Assembly (NCBI RefSeq): GCF_964199755.1
Contig: NC_133906.1
Span: forward strand, 12,400,001-12,464,000
Reading direction: 5' to 3'
Source of the DNA: Larus michahellis
Taxonomy: Eukaryota > Chordata > Aves > Charadriiformes > Laridae
Length of the DNA: 64,000 bases
Positions 13,691-25,340 of this stretch are shown here, one piece after another (position 1 is the stretch's first letter; every line of letters starts with the position of its first letter). Below the pieces are notes generated by a model that did no database searches, was not told the DNA's origin, and saw only the letters and a program-made list of their open reading frames with translations. The position numbers and the translations under genes were made by a program.

Positions 13691-14770
13691 ACATTCAGGG
13701 TGGGGTTGGGTTGTTTTTTGGTCAGAAATGGATGAATGAGGAATTGCGAACACACAGTGGCTAAAATGTTTGAAATTCTGCAGTCAAAGGCTGCGACTGT
13801 CCCAGTAGATTTACGGTAGATGTTTACCTTGAGGGATATACAGTGCCCATGTATATTGATGTATGTGCCTGCCGTTCCCTGTGCTAGGAAACGGAAAAAG
13901 GCATGGAGGAATTTATAATCTACGCAGCTGAGATTTCTCTTGGTTCATCATCTCCTCTTTCCTTGGTTATAAAAATGCTGCTGAACTTCATAAGCTCGCT
14001 ATGCAATCTCTTATGCTGTTTGAATGTTTCCACTTTAAGGAAAGTGGAATTTCCCAGTTTTTTCATTCTCTGCCAACTAGTCCTAGGAAATGTTCTTTGG
14101 TCTGTTCTTTTAACGTAGTTTTTGCTAGAGTAAATCTCCAGCCTCGGTTTATAGGAGTGAGAGGCCAATGAACCTAAAAACTGCTGCTGTTTTTATACGG
14201 AGTGAAAACTTTTCATTTGGATCGTGAGCATTTGGTCTGTCTCTCAACCCAAGGAAGCCCGGACTGTGCTCCCTGCTCTGTGTCATGGCCAGAATGTCCA
14301 CGCGGAGAAATCGGCATCACATCCGCGAGGAGTGTTTGGTGTGTGACCGATAGTGCTACCACGTGCTTGTGGCAACTGTGACACAATTATGGAGAATCAA
14401 CAAAGATAAATGATTTAATGAAGCTGAAATTGTGATCAAACTGCTATGTTTATCCTTCTGTTTAGAGTGAAGCCAGATCCGTGGCTCCGGGGGTTTATAC
14501 GCCATGAAGGTGGTTCAGAGCTGCGTTTTGGGTGACTGATGGGGTGATTTGGTGCCTGGTTTTACAGCGTTGTCATCCCCACAAGTGCCACCTTCAATTT
14601 GAATGCTCGGTGGTACCTTTCAAGGCTGCGAGGTACCTGATTGCTCCGCTGTAACCTATTAATATTCTTTATGAACATTATGTTAATATCCAGTTTTTTT
14701 TCGAAATAGTAGAAACTACAGGAGTGCAATAAAAAGACAATTATGGAACCTGCAGATACGCAGATTTCCG

Positions 14771-14796
14771 CCCCCTCCCCCCCCCCCCCCCCCCCC
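14771..14796 (+). repeat. Poly(C) homopolymer (G-tract on - strand)
   Basis: Twenty consecutive C residues (14777-14796), preceded by CCCCCT. The - strand is a G20 run that can form G-quadruplex structures. Such runs are prone to length error in sequencing and assembly. Confidence 0.95.
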
Positions 14797-14799
14797 GAA

Positions 14800-17260
14800 T
14801 ATCATTGCTGTGGTGGTTTGCAGCCCTGTAGCTGTGATTATGATGACAGAACATAAAATAGATCCAATCCAGAACGCTTAACCGCAGCGACTGAGGCAGG
14901 AATTTGTGCTGAGGAATTTCTGCAGATTGCACTGCAAAATCTCCCCCTTACTTTAGCCAGCTTTTCTTTTGCTTATTAGTATTGGGGTAACTCAGTCTTC
15001 AAGGAGCTTTAACCACACAGACAGTGGTGATTCCAGGAATACCTGTGATCTTTTGATCAGCTATTCAGTTTTATATACTGAATATATTCAATTCAGTGTA
15101 TAGTGGAGATTTGTGGTAAAATTGCAACGGGACTTTTTTTCCTGTACAAAACCGTGTCTGGAACTTTTAGCTTTCAACATAGTCATCGCCAAAATACCAT
15201 TCTGTGCTAGTTTTATAGATACCAGCTCATTTAGCTGTTAAAATACTAATACTTCTTGCTGCTTGTAATGCAAGAAATGCACGGCTTTTAGTTTCTCTGG
15301 CAAAGCAATTTTAAATTGGATTTTCCCCGCTCTTCTCGGTGAAGTCATAGACAGTTTGGTGGCTTTATTGTGCAGATACTACAATAGTGTAATCCTGTAA
15401 GATAGGGTTTTATTCCAAATTGTTTTAATCTGTAGAATTTTGGATGCTGCTTAATTGTAAAATTATAAAATGTTTTTTGACTTCTTTAATTAATGTTTAT
15501 GGAGTATCTGCATCTAATATGTTACAACTGAAAACAGGTTTTTGCAATGCATGAAAAAAATGCAGAACTTAATATTTCACTTAATTTTAGGGCTTTTACA
15601 AAACAACACAGTTTGACATCCCGCAGCTGAGGATCTGGAACATTATCTTTACTACAGGGATTTATAACTTCTACAATGTTTAGATCTTTTCTTGTAGCTG
15701 TGCTTCAACAGTGTTTAGTGGAGTAATCAATGAAAGAGATAAATTAAGTGTAGAAAGATGGAGCATTGATTTTGCGATAGACTTTATTCTTCCAACAGAT
15801 TATGCCTGCTTGTGGATAAAGCAGGTAAGAACTCTGTGGCAAGATTGATTTCACTGGAACGTGCCAGTGAGCAGCAACGGAAAGGTGTCGTGAAAATATG
15901 TCCATCCTGCAAAATTTTCTGTCATTTCACCCTGGTGAGCGGCTCATGAGGGTCCATCCCACCGGGTGCGCGGTGCACAGGGGAACCTCGGAGGGTCACA
16001 CCTTGCGCAGTGAGAGCTGGGAAAGGCAACAGGATGCGTTTAACTTCATCTGCTGGCTCCACGGGGCATCTCTCGTTTAGGAAATACCAAAATACTGCTT
16101 CCAGCATGACCTTTTTATTTCTATTTAGTGGGAAATAAAAATGATTCTGAACTGAATTGGGATAAAAATGGATCTCCAAGTATTAAAAAGTTGCTTACAG
16201 CAGAGACTGAGATAAGGTTTATCATCTTGTTTATGGTTTAGGTCTATAGAGGCTGAAGACAAACGGAGCAGAAGGAGGGCTGCTTTCAGGAGGGTTGGCC
16301 ATGAACCGCTGCGGCAGCAGCAGTTGGAGCAGGACAAAAAGATTATAATTTTGGAGAGTTCTAAGTGTTAGGAACTGGAGTTTGTTACCTCTGAGGGTGC
16401 TGAGGGCTGAATTCCATCTGTTTGGACAGCAAGCACTCAGCAGTGTCTGCCAGGATTTTGGCAGTGCTGCACAGCCCCATCCTCGTCCTCTGCAAGGGAT
16501 GTGGCCAAACCACATGGGATGTGGCCGAGTGGTCATGGCCATATCACCCCCCGCACCGCGTAGGCCCCTGCATCTGTCTGAATTTCATCTTCACACCCGA
16601 GGGCTGCCATCCGTAAGGAGTCATGCTGTGGCAAAGGGATTCTTGTGCAGAACTCTTCCACGGACCACCTCTCATTTCCAGCATAACTCACTTTTCGTGG
16701 CTTTCTCCTTGCATCCCGCAAGGGATTTGGGGTGTAGAAGGAAGGGTGAGCTGGCCCTCTGAACTGCTGGGTTATTTCATTCTGCGTAAGAGGTTGTCTT
16801 AATTATATATGTGCAGACAGCAATCCGAGGGTGGCTGTCACTTATTTGCTGGTTTAAAGATGCATTTTGGAGACCCTGAGAGAAAAATGCCTGCTTTTGC
16901 TAGCTGGAGCCCCATGCTCAGTAATAGGATTTGAAAGTCATCTGTCTAATAACGAGCACTCTACGTGCCACTGGCTCCTTCCCCCAGCTCCAGCTTCCTG
17001 TATGTGCTATCAGCATGAATAAATCATGGTGTAAGAGATTAAATATCTCTTTGATGAATTTGGGGGGCAGGAGCTTTGAAATAAACAAGGCGATCTGAAC
17101 GCGCTCTCACCCCTTCTGAAGTGAATTAGGGACTATTTTCTGGCTGTCTTTGATCCTTAATAATGCTTAGTCAAATATTAAGTGGACTGTTAACTGGGGA
17201 ATAGCATAACAAGAGGTTTAATCTTCTTTGTCAAATCACTTCTGGAGAGAGCTAAATATT
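14800..17260. other. Unique non-coding sequence
   Basis: No repeat family seen. A small imperfect hairpin lies at about 15073-15105 (ACTGAAT...ATTCAGT arms). A splice-bounded open segment at 15698-15824 is listed separately. Positions 16380-16760 are GC-richer, with overlapping spurious frames on both strands. Confidence 0.55.
15698..15824 (+). other. Exon-like segment, 127 bp, unrecognised product
   Basis: The segment follows a short pyrimidine-rich acceptor (ATCTTTTCTTGTAG) and ends at AAGCAG|GTAAGA, a strong donor. One frame stays open for all 42 codons (one leading base, then a codon boundary at the donor). It has mixed composition (residues C, W, D, E, R, Y present) and no low complexity. 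The same frame meets stops just upstream, in the would-be intron, and about eight codons beyond the donor, as expected for an internal coding exon. No protein family is recognised. Signals of this quality arise by chance a few times in 64 kb, so this is a candidate, not a gene call. Confidence 0.2.
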
Positions 17261-17285
17261 TGTGGACCTTATGGTTCCTGCATAT

Positions 17286-17617
17286 TTTATTATAAAGTCA
17301 TATTTTATGTATCTGTCTCTTACACAGGTTCATCCCTAATAGGGTAAAAGGACAGAGTTAGACCTCAGATAGAGAAGTCAGGTGCGCCTCCTGGAAGACC
17401 GGGTTTGTGCTTTATTTGCCATTGTGGAACAAGGCTGTTTTCTGAGCTGCCTGAGAAGAGATCAGTCGGCTTTGTGTGTTTGAGAGTCAGAGCTGGCACT
17501 TGTTCCAGACCAATAAACTCTCCTTCAGCCCGAATGTTCAGATCCCTATACACGTGCAAGTCTTCAAAGTCTGAAACTGAAGTGTAGAGGAATAGACTTT
17601 TCCGCTTTTCATCTTCA
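17286..17617 (-). other. Possible terminal exon with poly(A) signal (- strand)
   Basis: On the - strand a pyrimidine-rich acceptor (CACCTTTTCATTCCAG) is followed by an 83-codon open frame of balanced composition that ends with a TGA at 17365-17367. An AATAAA lies 74 bases beyond, at 17291-17286. The order acceptor, frame, stop, poly(A) signal is what a last coding exon shows. The peptide has no recognised domain. The opposite strand has a donor-like AAAAG|GTGAGA at the same place, which shows how easily such signals occur. Low confidence. Confidence 0.15.
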
Positions 17618-17639
17618 CTGGAATGAAAAGGTGAGAATG

Positions 17640-20600
17640 ACAACAGCAGGAAAAAATGGACGAGGAGGAGGAAAACTAACTCAGACCTATAAAGGAAAAA
17701 AATAATCAGTATTATGGCTTAGTTTGTTCCAAATGTTATGCCAGAGTTGTTGGGTTTTTTGAAAGGAAATTCTTGCTTTTACATATGTCTGCAGGGTAGG
17801 ATCTCTGGAGAGGACAAAGACACAGAGCTGGTGCTGTGGAATAGTTAGGAGGGGGAGAGATGGGATGTAGAAGACTGGAAAACACTGTCTAAATTATGGG
17901 CTCAGGTTATCACCGCAGGCAGAATAGAAAGGGTGGCTTTCCAAAGATGGCGAATGGAATGAGTGCCGTTTGTCATTTACGCGAGGTATGAGATGTTAAA
18001 GTACTTACCAGAAGTAGATACCCCCAAAGAGTATCTGCCTTCTCCTTCTCTCCTCACCCCTCCACATGCACTTCTGCTTTCAACACCACAAGCAATTCTC
18101 AGTAAGGAGAGGCACAGAAGAGTACAGGTCATCCTGCAGCCTCTCTTGCCGTGGTTATCTGCTCCCAGAATGGGAGATGCTGCTCTGATTAAAGTGCCAA
18201 ATGATTCTCCCTCACATTACAATGAAATGTGACCACTGTTCGCCATGGAATGGGACATTTTTGTCACCTCTCTCCTCTCTTTTCTAATAGCAATATCTAT
18301 CTGCAGCATGCTAGATAATGTGAATGTCTATTCACATTTCAGTTACAGTGCGATGACTTGTGCTTGACAGATCTCATTATGTCATAGATCAGCCAGTCTA
18401 AAATTTACATAGGCTTGGATTAAAAGCCATTAGGCAGAAGTCTTCCACTCCATGTGGTTTCAGGTAGTCAAACCCCTCTCCTTAAGTCTCTCTATCTTTT
18501 AAAAATAGAATCTAATATCAGAAAGTTGCAGAAATGTAACAAAATCCAATCAACGTAATCAGCGTTGTCAAAGGCTGAGATTGGAAATCATAACCTGGAT
18601 TTCCACAAAGCAGATGAGTCACAGCTGGTCTGAAAAGTGTGTCTCAGTGTTTTCAGACCTTTAAAGTCAATATTCTTTCTCCTCATGAGATGTCATTATC
18701 CTTGAAGTGATGCTCTGCTGTTTTAAAAGCCTGCATTAGTAATTGAATACTGGCACAGACCTTGACACAATGAACATACACCTAATGCAAATCCATAACA
18801 GATATTCACATAGTTCATTTTCTTCTCAATTGTCACCTCACAAAGTTGTTACTCTCTTCCTGTATGGAGAGACTTCGTGCCAGAGATTTGCAAAGTCCTC
18901 TGGGCATGGTCTCCAGAGGGTACATTCGAAGAGCAGCGGCATCTGTGCCCAATGAGCAAGCTAGGTGTACATTTGTCCTTGCAAAACTGAAACATATGGT
19001 AAACAATGGGTGCCTAATTAGAGCCACTCAGGGAAACTTTCATTATGTGACCCAGGTATCTGAGCACAGTAATCCAACAGATAACAAAAAGCTGTTCCCT
19101 ATCACCTGCTGCTGCTTCTAACATTACCCAACTTAAATGACCTTGGCATGAGAGGCTGACCCACCCCTTTGCAAGTTCTGCATCTTTTTTGGACTGCATT
19201 GTCCTTCGGATCGGGGCTCGCCTTCTGCCTGCATGCTCTCCCCAAACGGGTTTTGTCCCTTCATGCCATTGTGATTAGATTGTCAAAAAAAAACAAAGTG
19301 CTTTTTTTCCTGCTTTTAAAAACATAAATACTTAGAGCTTGGTCTGCTACTCACCAAAGAAATATTCCTATTAACTTAAAATCCGACTGCTCACTTCCAT
19401 TGCGTGCTTATCGGAAAGAGCTAGAGACTCTGCAGGGAAAGAAAACATTAATCCACTGCTGCCTGCCAGCTAGCCTTTGTCTGAAAGGGGGGACTATGGA
19501 TTTAGTTTTCTCTTCCCAAACTATATTTTATGGGACCACATACAAATTCTGCAAAATTAAGCTTATCTTAAATATGTAACTGGCATCCTAATTCCATATA
19601 TGTTCCTATAATAAGATCTGTCTGGAGGGATTTCCATTAACCGTATTTGCAATGCGTTTTCCTTAATACTTGAAACTAAACTCTGCCTGTGTGCCGGTCC
19701 ATCACTGAGGCAGACCAGAAAGAGGATTATTATGTAGAAATTATTATGATGTAAAAAATGTCTCATAGGTTGTATATGTAAACGCTCTTTGGATGTATTT
19801 GCAGGGATATTGTGGAAAACTGGGTGGAGAGAGACTGCAAAACTGAGACTGGTTTTAACCACGGTGAATAAATGGCTTAAGACAGGTCTGTAGATCAACT
19901 CATTTAGATGGCAAAACCAGACAAGTGTTCAGGCACAAAAGCCTGCCTTCAGGGATGAAACTGAAACAAACTTCAAGGTAAGTAAAGGCTTGGAGGAGTT
20001 ACCCTGAATCACTCATTTTCTGAGGTAATATGAGATAAAAGTAAGGCTGACACCTGAGGAACAGAGAAGGGTGTCAGGAAAATGAGAGACCGTAGGGTTG
20101 TCCCCCTGCGGGACAGAGGATGGACAAGTAGTCATCACAGAGACAGGGGGTTGCCGGCAGTGGACTCTGTAGAAAGCCATATGGGATTGACTCTGTAATT
20201 TTTAGTGTCCAGTGCGGTTATGAATTTTTGTTCTTCAAAGGTATTTTTTGGTCTCCCGAGAATGACAAGTGAGAAACTGGCAATGGAGTGGTTGTTATTT
20301 GGGAAAGATGTGCCCATAGGTGAGCAGGAGCTTCTGCCCTTCACTGGCTGTGTGAACTCCTTCAGATTCACGGTGGTAGATGGCTCTGGCGAAGTTTTGT
20401 TTGAGACTTGGATGGTAGATGCTACATGCTGAGACTGCGTACGTTGGACCCAGGGATTTCCTGGCAGTGGGGCTCATCGTGGTGGCTGCAGAGACATGTT
20501 GGCAAGAGTATGTCAAGGCACTGCATAGGTTCGTTCGGTGTGTATTGGTCAGCAGTGTCCTGACCTCACTCACGGACAGGACGTGCTGATGGTCACTCTC

Positions 20601-22070
20601 GCAGATGCACAGTTTTCCCTGGGTTCAAAGGCAGGTGAATTCGTCTCTGATACACAACAACTTTTTAAATTCTTATTGAGAAAGGTGTTTCAGCCTTTTT
20701 TCATTCCATTGTTCATAATCCGTTGTGATGTATTCTACAAATTTAATGGAATTCTGTTGTCCCTCAGGAGCTGTGGGAGTGAAGCTGGCTGCTCACAGCA
20801 ATAACAGCCAATACATGGCCAAGCTTTTCTTGGTTTCAACTGTGTCCAAATGCATTGATGTGAAAATATTCATTGAGCTGATATGCCACCTTTTAAGGTC
20901 TTCAGTACCTTAGTGTCGTGGTATGTGCATTAATGACACCAGACTAAAGAAGTACCTAAACAAGAATTTGTGCTGTTGATGGTTAATTGTTCTCCACTTG
21001 CAGCAGTTTTTCAGTCGTCTTTATTTGTGTCGGCGTAGCCATGTATTTCTCCCCTTTCTAGGGAACCAGCAGAACTGCTTAATTATTCCATTGCTGTACA
21101 GATAATAAAGGGATGAAGCTCGGTAGATATCTTGTACTTTTGGAAATCTGCACACTAATGAGATTTTCTGCATGGGCAATTTTGGAAAAGTTCTGTTTCT
21201 GTACTCAGTTTTACAAGCAAGGCAAAACCTTCTTTTGATGTTCCACCAGAGAATTGATTAAAATGCCTCAATTTGAAAGACTTCCAAGGAAAATGTAAAT
21301 ATACAGAAACATAAGTGTTTATCAAGGGTGTCTTCAAGTCCATGGTGTACAGCATACAGGTACAAATCTTGAGGGATGGAGCCATTTTCTTCTGCAAGAG
21401 GTGTTTGTGTGGTAGCCACCACTGGGCAGTGAACGTCCCTGGCTGCCAGCAGCTGGAGCCACCAGGGCTGTTCTGAGGGTCAGTGCTGACCCACACGTGG
21501 TAAAAACCTGCCCCCCATTTCTGGTGACCGAGTAGACCTTTTAAATAGAAAATTGTAAGGTGTCTTCAACAAATGAGCTGCAATAACAGAGGAAGGGGTT
21601 TTGGAGTTCTATTTAATTTTTGGCTCCAGTGTTCCTTGAATCTGTGCATGAGCAGAAGTACCTGGTACTGTACGAAGGTTGGTCAGAAAAGGGGAAGGAG
21701 AGATAAAGTGTCTCTGCGCGAGGCTCATCAGCTGCAGTCCGTCTGCTCAGAGGCACGCTCAGATTAAGTACCTTGGTGCCACTTCTTCCTCCTACGTCTC
21801 TCAACCAGGGTTTGTCCCTTCCAGGCAAATACAGCCCGTGATGTTTCTGCTGACAGAGAACAATTTTAGACCCATCTGTTCAAGCAGCAAGAGACCTTTT
21901 CTATAACTTTGGAAGTCAGCAAGAATGACTTTAGGTTTTGCTCTTCTTCCGTTTCTCTCCTTTCCCATTCTGGGGTTTAGGCTTATATTTTGTTTAAATT
22001 TTTAGGTTTTTTTTCCTAACCTACCCTCTAGATTGCTCTCTTGTGCTCTTCCATCTCATACCCTGATGAA
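17640..22070. other. Unique non-coding sequence
   Basis: No interspersed repeat seen. A near-perfect donor, TTCAAG|GTAAGTA, lies at 19971-19983, with an acceptor-like GGATGTATTTGCAG ending at 19804. All three frames between them contain stops, so at most this is a non-coding exon. The remainder is ordinary unique sequence. Confidence 0.55.
20241..20319 (+). other. Exon-like segment, 79 bp, unrecognised product
   Basis: The acceptor-like TGAATTTTTGTTCTTCAAAG precedes a segment open in exactly one frame (26 codons plus one base). It ends at CCCATAG|GTGAGC. The other two frames have stops. The peptide is of ordinary composition and matches no family I know. Chance occurrence is a realistic explanation. 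Confidence 0.12.
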
Positions 22071-22076
22071 CACCTC

Positions 22077-22136
22077 TTTTTACTGTTCTTTTCTTTTTTA
22101 TTCTTTTTTTCTCTTTTTTCTTTTTTTTTTTTTCAG
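22077..22136 (+). repeat. T-rich pyrimidine tract ending in CAG
   Basis: About sixty bases of nearly pure T with scattered C, ending TTTTTTTCAG. The tract resembles an exaggerated splice acceptor, but no donor or convincing frame follows. I treat it as low complexity. Confidence 0.85.
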
Positions 22137-22339
22137 GAGGATTGGGTTTCATATTTTTTTCTGAAGTTTTTTTGGTCTGCTTTCAGTAATGTCTTTTTTG
22201 TCTTTCTGCATGATTTTTGTCAGAGCTTTCCAATAGCTCTTCATGAAATATCATTAATCTGGACTGTCTTCTTTGGCTGCTTTACCTAATCATTCCATGA
22301 TGGGGTTGTATAAAACACATTCATTGAGGGGATTACGGC

Positions 22340-22620
22340 GGGAAGAACTTTTGTTATTGTTTATGGTTTAACTGTTCTTTGGAGAAAACACTTTCATCTC
22401 CAGCACCATCACAATTTTATAAACACTGGCTGCGTTAGTGAGAGTGAGAAAAGAAATTGCGTTTGTGCCAACAGTGGGAATAAAATACATAATTTCTCCA
22501 TTAATCTCTCAGGTTAGCTCATGTAAACAACATGATTAAATTTGCCTGGGTGCGTCGTGCGATATAAATAATAATGATAATTAAAAAACCATGCAAGGCC
22601 CAAAGATAACGAGATTATGT
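22340..22620. other. Candidate conserved non-coding element
   Basis: AT-rich, unique, stop-filled sequence with clustered developmental-factor-type words. These include TTGTTATTGTTTATGG (SOX/FOX type) near 22350, TCCATTAATCTC near 22497, GTAAACAACATGATTAAA near 22523 and ATAATGATAATTAAAA near 22570. The density of TAAT and GTAAACA cores over 280 bases is above that of its surroundings. This is judged by eye; cross-species alignment is the deciding test. Confidence 0.3.
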
Positions 22621-23434
22621 TAGGGAAGAGCCAGGAGGGGGATGGCAATATTGAAACAAAGAAAGATCGGCTTAATTCATTGTGCTAGGGACAGTCTGGA
22701 CATCAGAGCCTGGTGGTGCCATTTAGGGGCTGGAAAACAAATGCCGACCCAAAGCTGAATTTCCCACCAGCCTCTGTCCCTGTAGTGCTCTGTGAGCAGG
22801 GAACACAGTGTCACTGAAAGGAGTAAACGCTTTATCTGTATGGACACTTCTCATGCTGGAAATCAATTTTAAAGAAGTGAAAGGGTTTGAACAAGAAGCA
22901 GGTTTCAATTTCAACACATCACTAAATGCTCTTCTGAGCTGGTGCTTTCAATACTGTTGGCAAAAGAAGTGTCAGGTTAATTCATTGTCTTAACCCTTTG
23001 AATAAGAGTGTGGAAGGGAGTTTGTGGTTATGAGATTCTTATGTGGAACAAAGATCTCGCCTGCTGTTTAGGAGTTTGCATAAGATGTGCTATATGAAGT
23101 CTGAGTAGCTCTGATAACGTGTCAGTGGTGATATAGACTCCTGTCAAATGGTTGTCAAATATTCCTATGATCCCTGCTAATTCTCTAGATATTGCCCAAG
23201 ACCTTGCGAGAAAAGTGTAATATTCCCTTGCTCTCCCAGGCAGGGCTGGACACGCACAAGCCCGGTGCAAGGCGAGCAGGAGCAGCCCCGCGAGCTTCCT
23301 GGAATAAAGGGTTCTTGGCTGCCATATGGAGTTTTCCCTGGGCTCTGGTAGTTCCGCTGAGTGCATACAGAAATCGACAATAAATTGGAAATGCACAGAA
23401 TGAAATAATTCACAGGCTGCACTAAATTACAGAA

Positions 23435-23611
23435 ATGGTCAGTGCTTTGGCACATGCAGACGAGCAGCTGGTAGATGAGTTCAGCAAAGCTGCCTCGATT
23501 TTGGATTCACAGGTAAAGCCGCTGGATCGCAGGAAACTCGAAGGTGGCTTTTTCACCTCCTCTCCGTGTTCACTGATGTCTCCAGCATGCTCAAACAATC
23601 ATGGGCTCTGA
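23435..23611 (+). other. Small ORF, 58 codons, strong start context
   Basis: The ATG has G at -3 and G at +4. The frame runs 58 codons to a TGA. Residues 9-22 are acidic and amphipathic (DEQLVDEFSKAASI), which suggests a short helix. A donor-like TTCACAG|GTAAAG at 23512 and an acceptor-like ACTAAATTACAG just before the ATG mean it could instead be an 80-bp exon. I know no matching family. It could be a micropeptide, an exon or, most likely, chance. Confidence 0.15.
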
Positions 23612-25059
23612 GCTCTTGCCTGAAAGAAACAGCGTTAAATAAAAAGGAAACAGAGTGTATGAAATTATGGAAATGCAGCGTTGAAGCATTATGGAAATTG
23701 GTGGATATTTGCAATCGTATTGTTTATTTGATGCCGTGTTGATCTGATAATAGCTATATTTTCATTATGGGAAAAAGAAAAAAGACACATAACTTGGTGC
23801 TGCTTTATCCTTATGTATCCCCATGAGACCACCTAGACCGTCACAAAGCTCAACATGCAAATGCAAATGTCTATGATTTAAGGGTGCAATGGACCATGAG
23901 AAATCCATGAGAGTCTCATGATCTGCTGTAACACCATCTGTGTTTGCTCAGTGCTGTTGCCCATGGAATAGGAATAAGGCTGTCCCAAAGCTGCAGGCTA
24001 TAGAGCATCGTGGGGAACCATGACTTTAAAGTTTTAATGTAAACCTGCCTTGCCGTGGCACTCATGGTCACTCTTCCAGCATCTAGTGCACCTGCCAAAA
24101 AAAGTTCTGTTCACACACTTTGGAGGCTACAACAGCAAAGACCATCTTTCTTCTAGGAAGGAAATTTCCACACAGACGTTGCCTGATGGTTTCTTAAGGA
24201 TGTTTGCATGAATAATATTATTTATGTAGAAATACAAAAATCCATGGATGCTTGAGGGTTCGCTGTACTGTTCACTATTGAGATTTTCCATCAGAATTCT
24301 TCTAAAGCTCAGTAACAAAAAATAGGAGAAGCATCAGGTGGACTCTGAAACACTGTAGACTGGGGACTTCACTGGAAGCCCCTAGAAGGTTTAAAAAGTC
24401 AGTGTACTTCTGTGCTGTGGTGAAGCATCTTCCTATTAGCGACTGCAGCACACTGAAATCCAAATCTTCAAAGGTAATTATAAATCCTATTGAGCAAGTA
24501 TTAAACATACAAATATTGTTAAAGGTCGGGACCTCAGTCTTTATTGTGAATGTAAGAAGATTATTGTGATGGTGTAGATTAACACTACTACGTCTAGAGT
24601 AATACATTTCAAACTTTAAACCCAGTCTGCCTTTCATGCCTAGGGAGGATGTAGGGCACTGTTTTCCTTTCGTGTAGAAACGCACGGGCAGGGTTGTTCC
24701 AGTCTCTTCTGTTCTCATTTCCAGAGGTGGCCAAGGGTGGCCATGCTCAGCCGCTGACCCCACTGGCACCGGAGGAGCAAAAAGACTTGCCCGGAGATGC
24801 AGCGCCAGCACTGATACCCCTGCTCCTGCCTCAAAACACAGCATTTCTCCCGTGTGCCAGTTTGTGGTACTTTGAATCCTCTACCCAACAGTCATGGAAA
24901 CTAACCCTCCCTCTCTGGAGGCACGTCCGTCCCGCCCCTGGGTCCCGGGCAGTCGCTGGCACTCGAAGGAGGGGACGACACAGAGAGGTCTGCGGTGAGC
25001 GTCCCGCTGTCAAACAGCTCCGCTTTCCTACGCTTTGATTCACAGTTTGGTAGGCAGCT

Positions 25060-25340
25060 TAGCAAATCTCCACGGCAACCCCATGTGTACCATAAAATTG
25101 TGAATTATCTTGTTTAGAAGAGGTTCATTAGGAAGATTAATGAGGTATTATTTTTCTCTCGTTCAATGTCCTGATACGGAGGGGGCACAGCAATTTTCCC
25201 AGCTGTGCACAGCAGCAATTGGTCCTCTCCAGGGCCCCCAGCGTCGCTGCGTTGTCATCAGTTAAACTGCTCAATCTTTGGAAGCGTTATTTGTCAGCTT
25301 AATTAGCCCTAAAGGAAGCACTTTTTTAAAAATAGGACAA
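25060..25340. other. Candidate conserved non-coding element
   Basis: Unique sequence with AT-rich blocks around a GC-richer centre. Motifs include GAAGATTAATGAGGTATTA near 25132 and GTCAGCTTAATTAGCCC near 25293, the latter a strong paired or homeodomain-type core. No open frame and no repeat. The call rests on motif clustering only. Confidence 0.25.

Larger units (their letters stand above)
12750..14765. other. Unique non-coding sequence with an AT-rich stretch
   Basis: No gene or dated repeat was seen. The interval includes a T/A tract and a candidate conserved element, listed separately. Around 14380-14470 there are SOX/TCF-like words (CAACAAAG, GATCAAA), which are common by chance. Confidence 0.55.

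Noticed and set aside
19805..19977. Acceptor-like site and near-perfect donor TTCAAG|GTAAGTA
   Set aside because: All frames are closed in between and the acceptor is only moderate. Kept as a remark in the surrounding entry.
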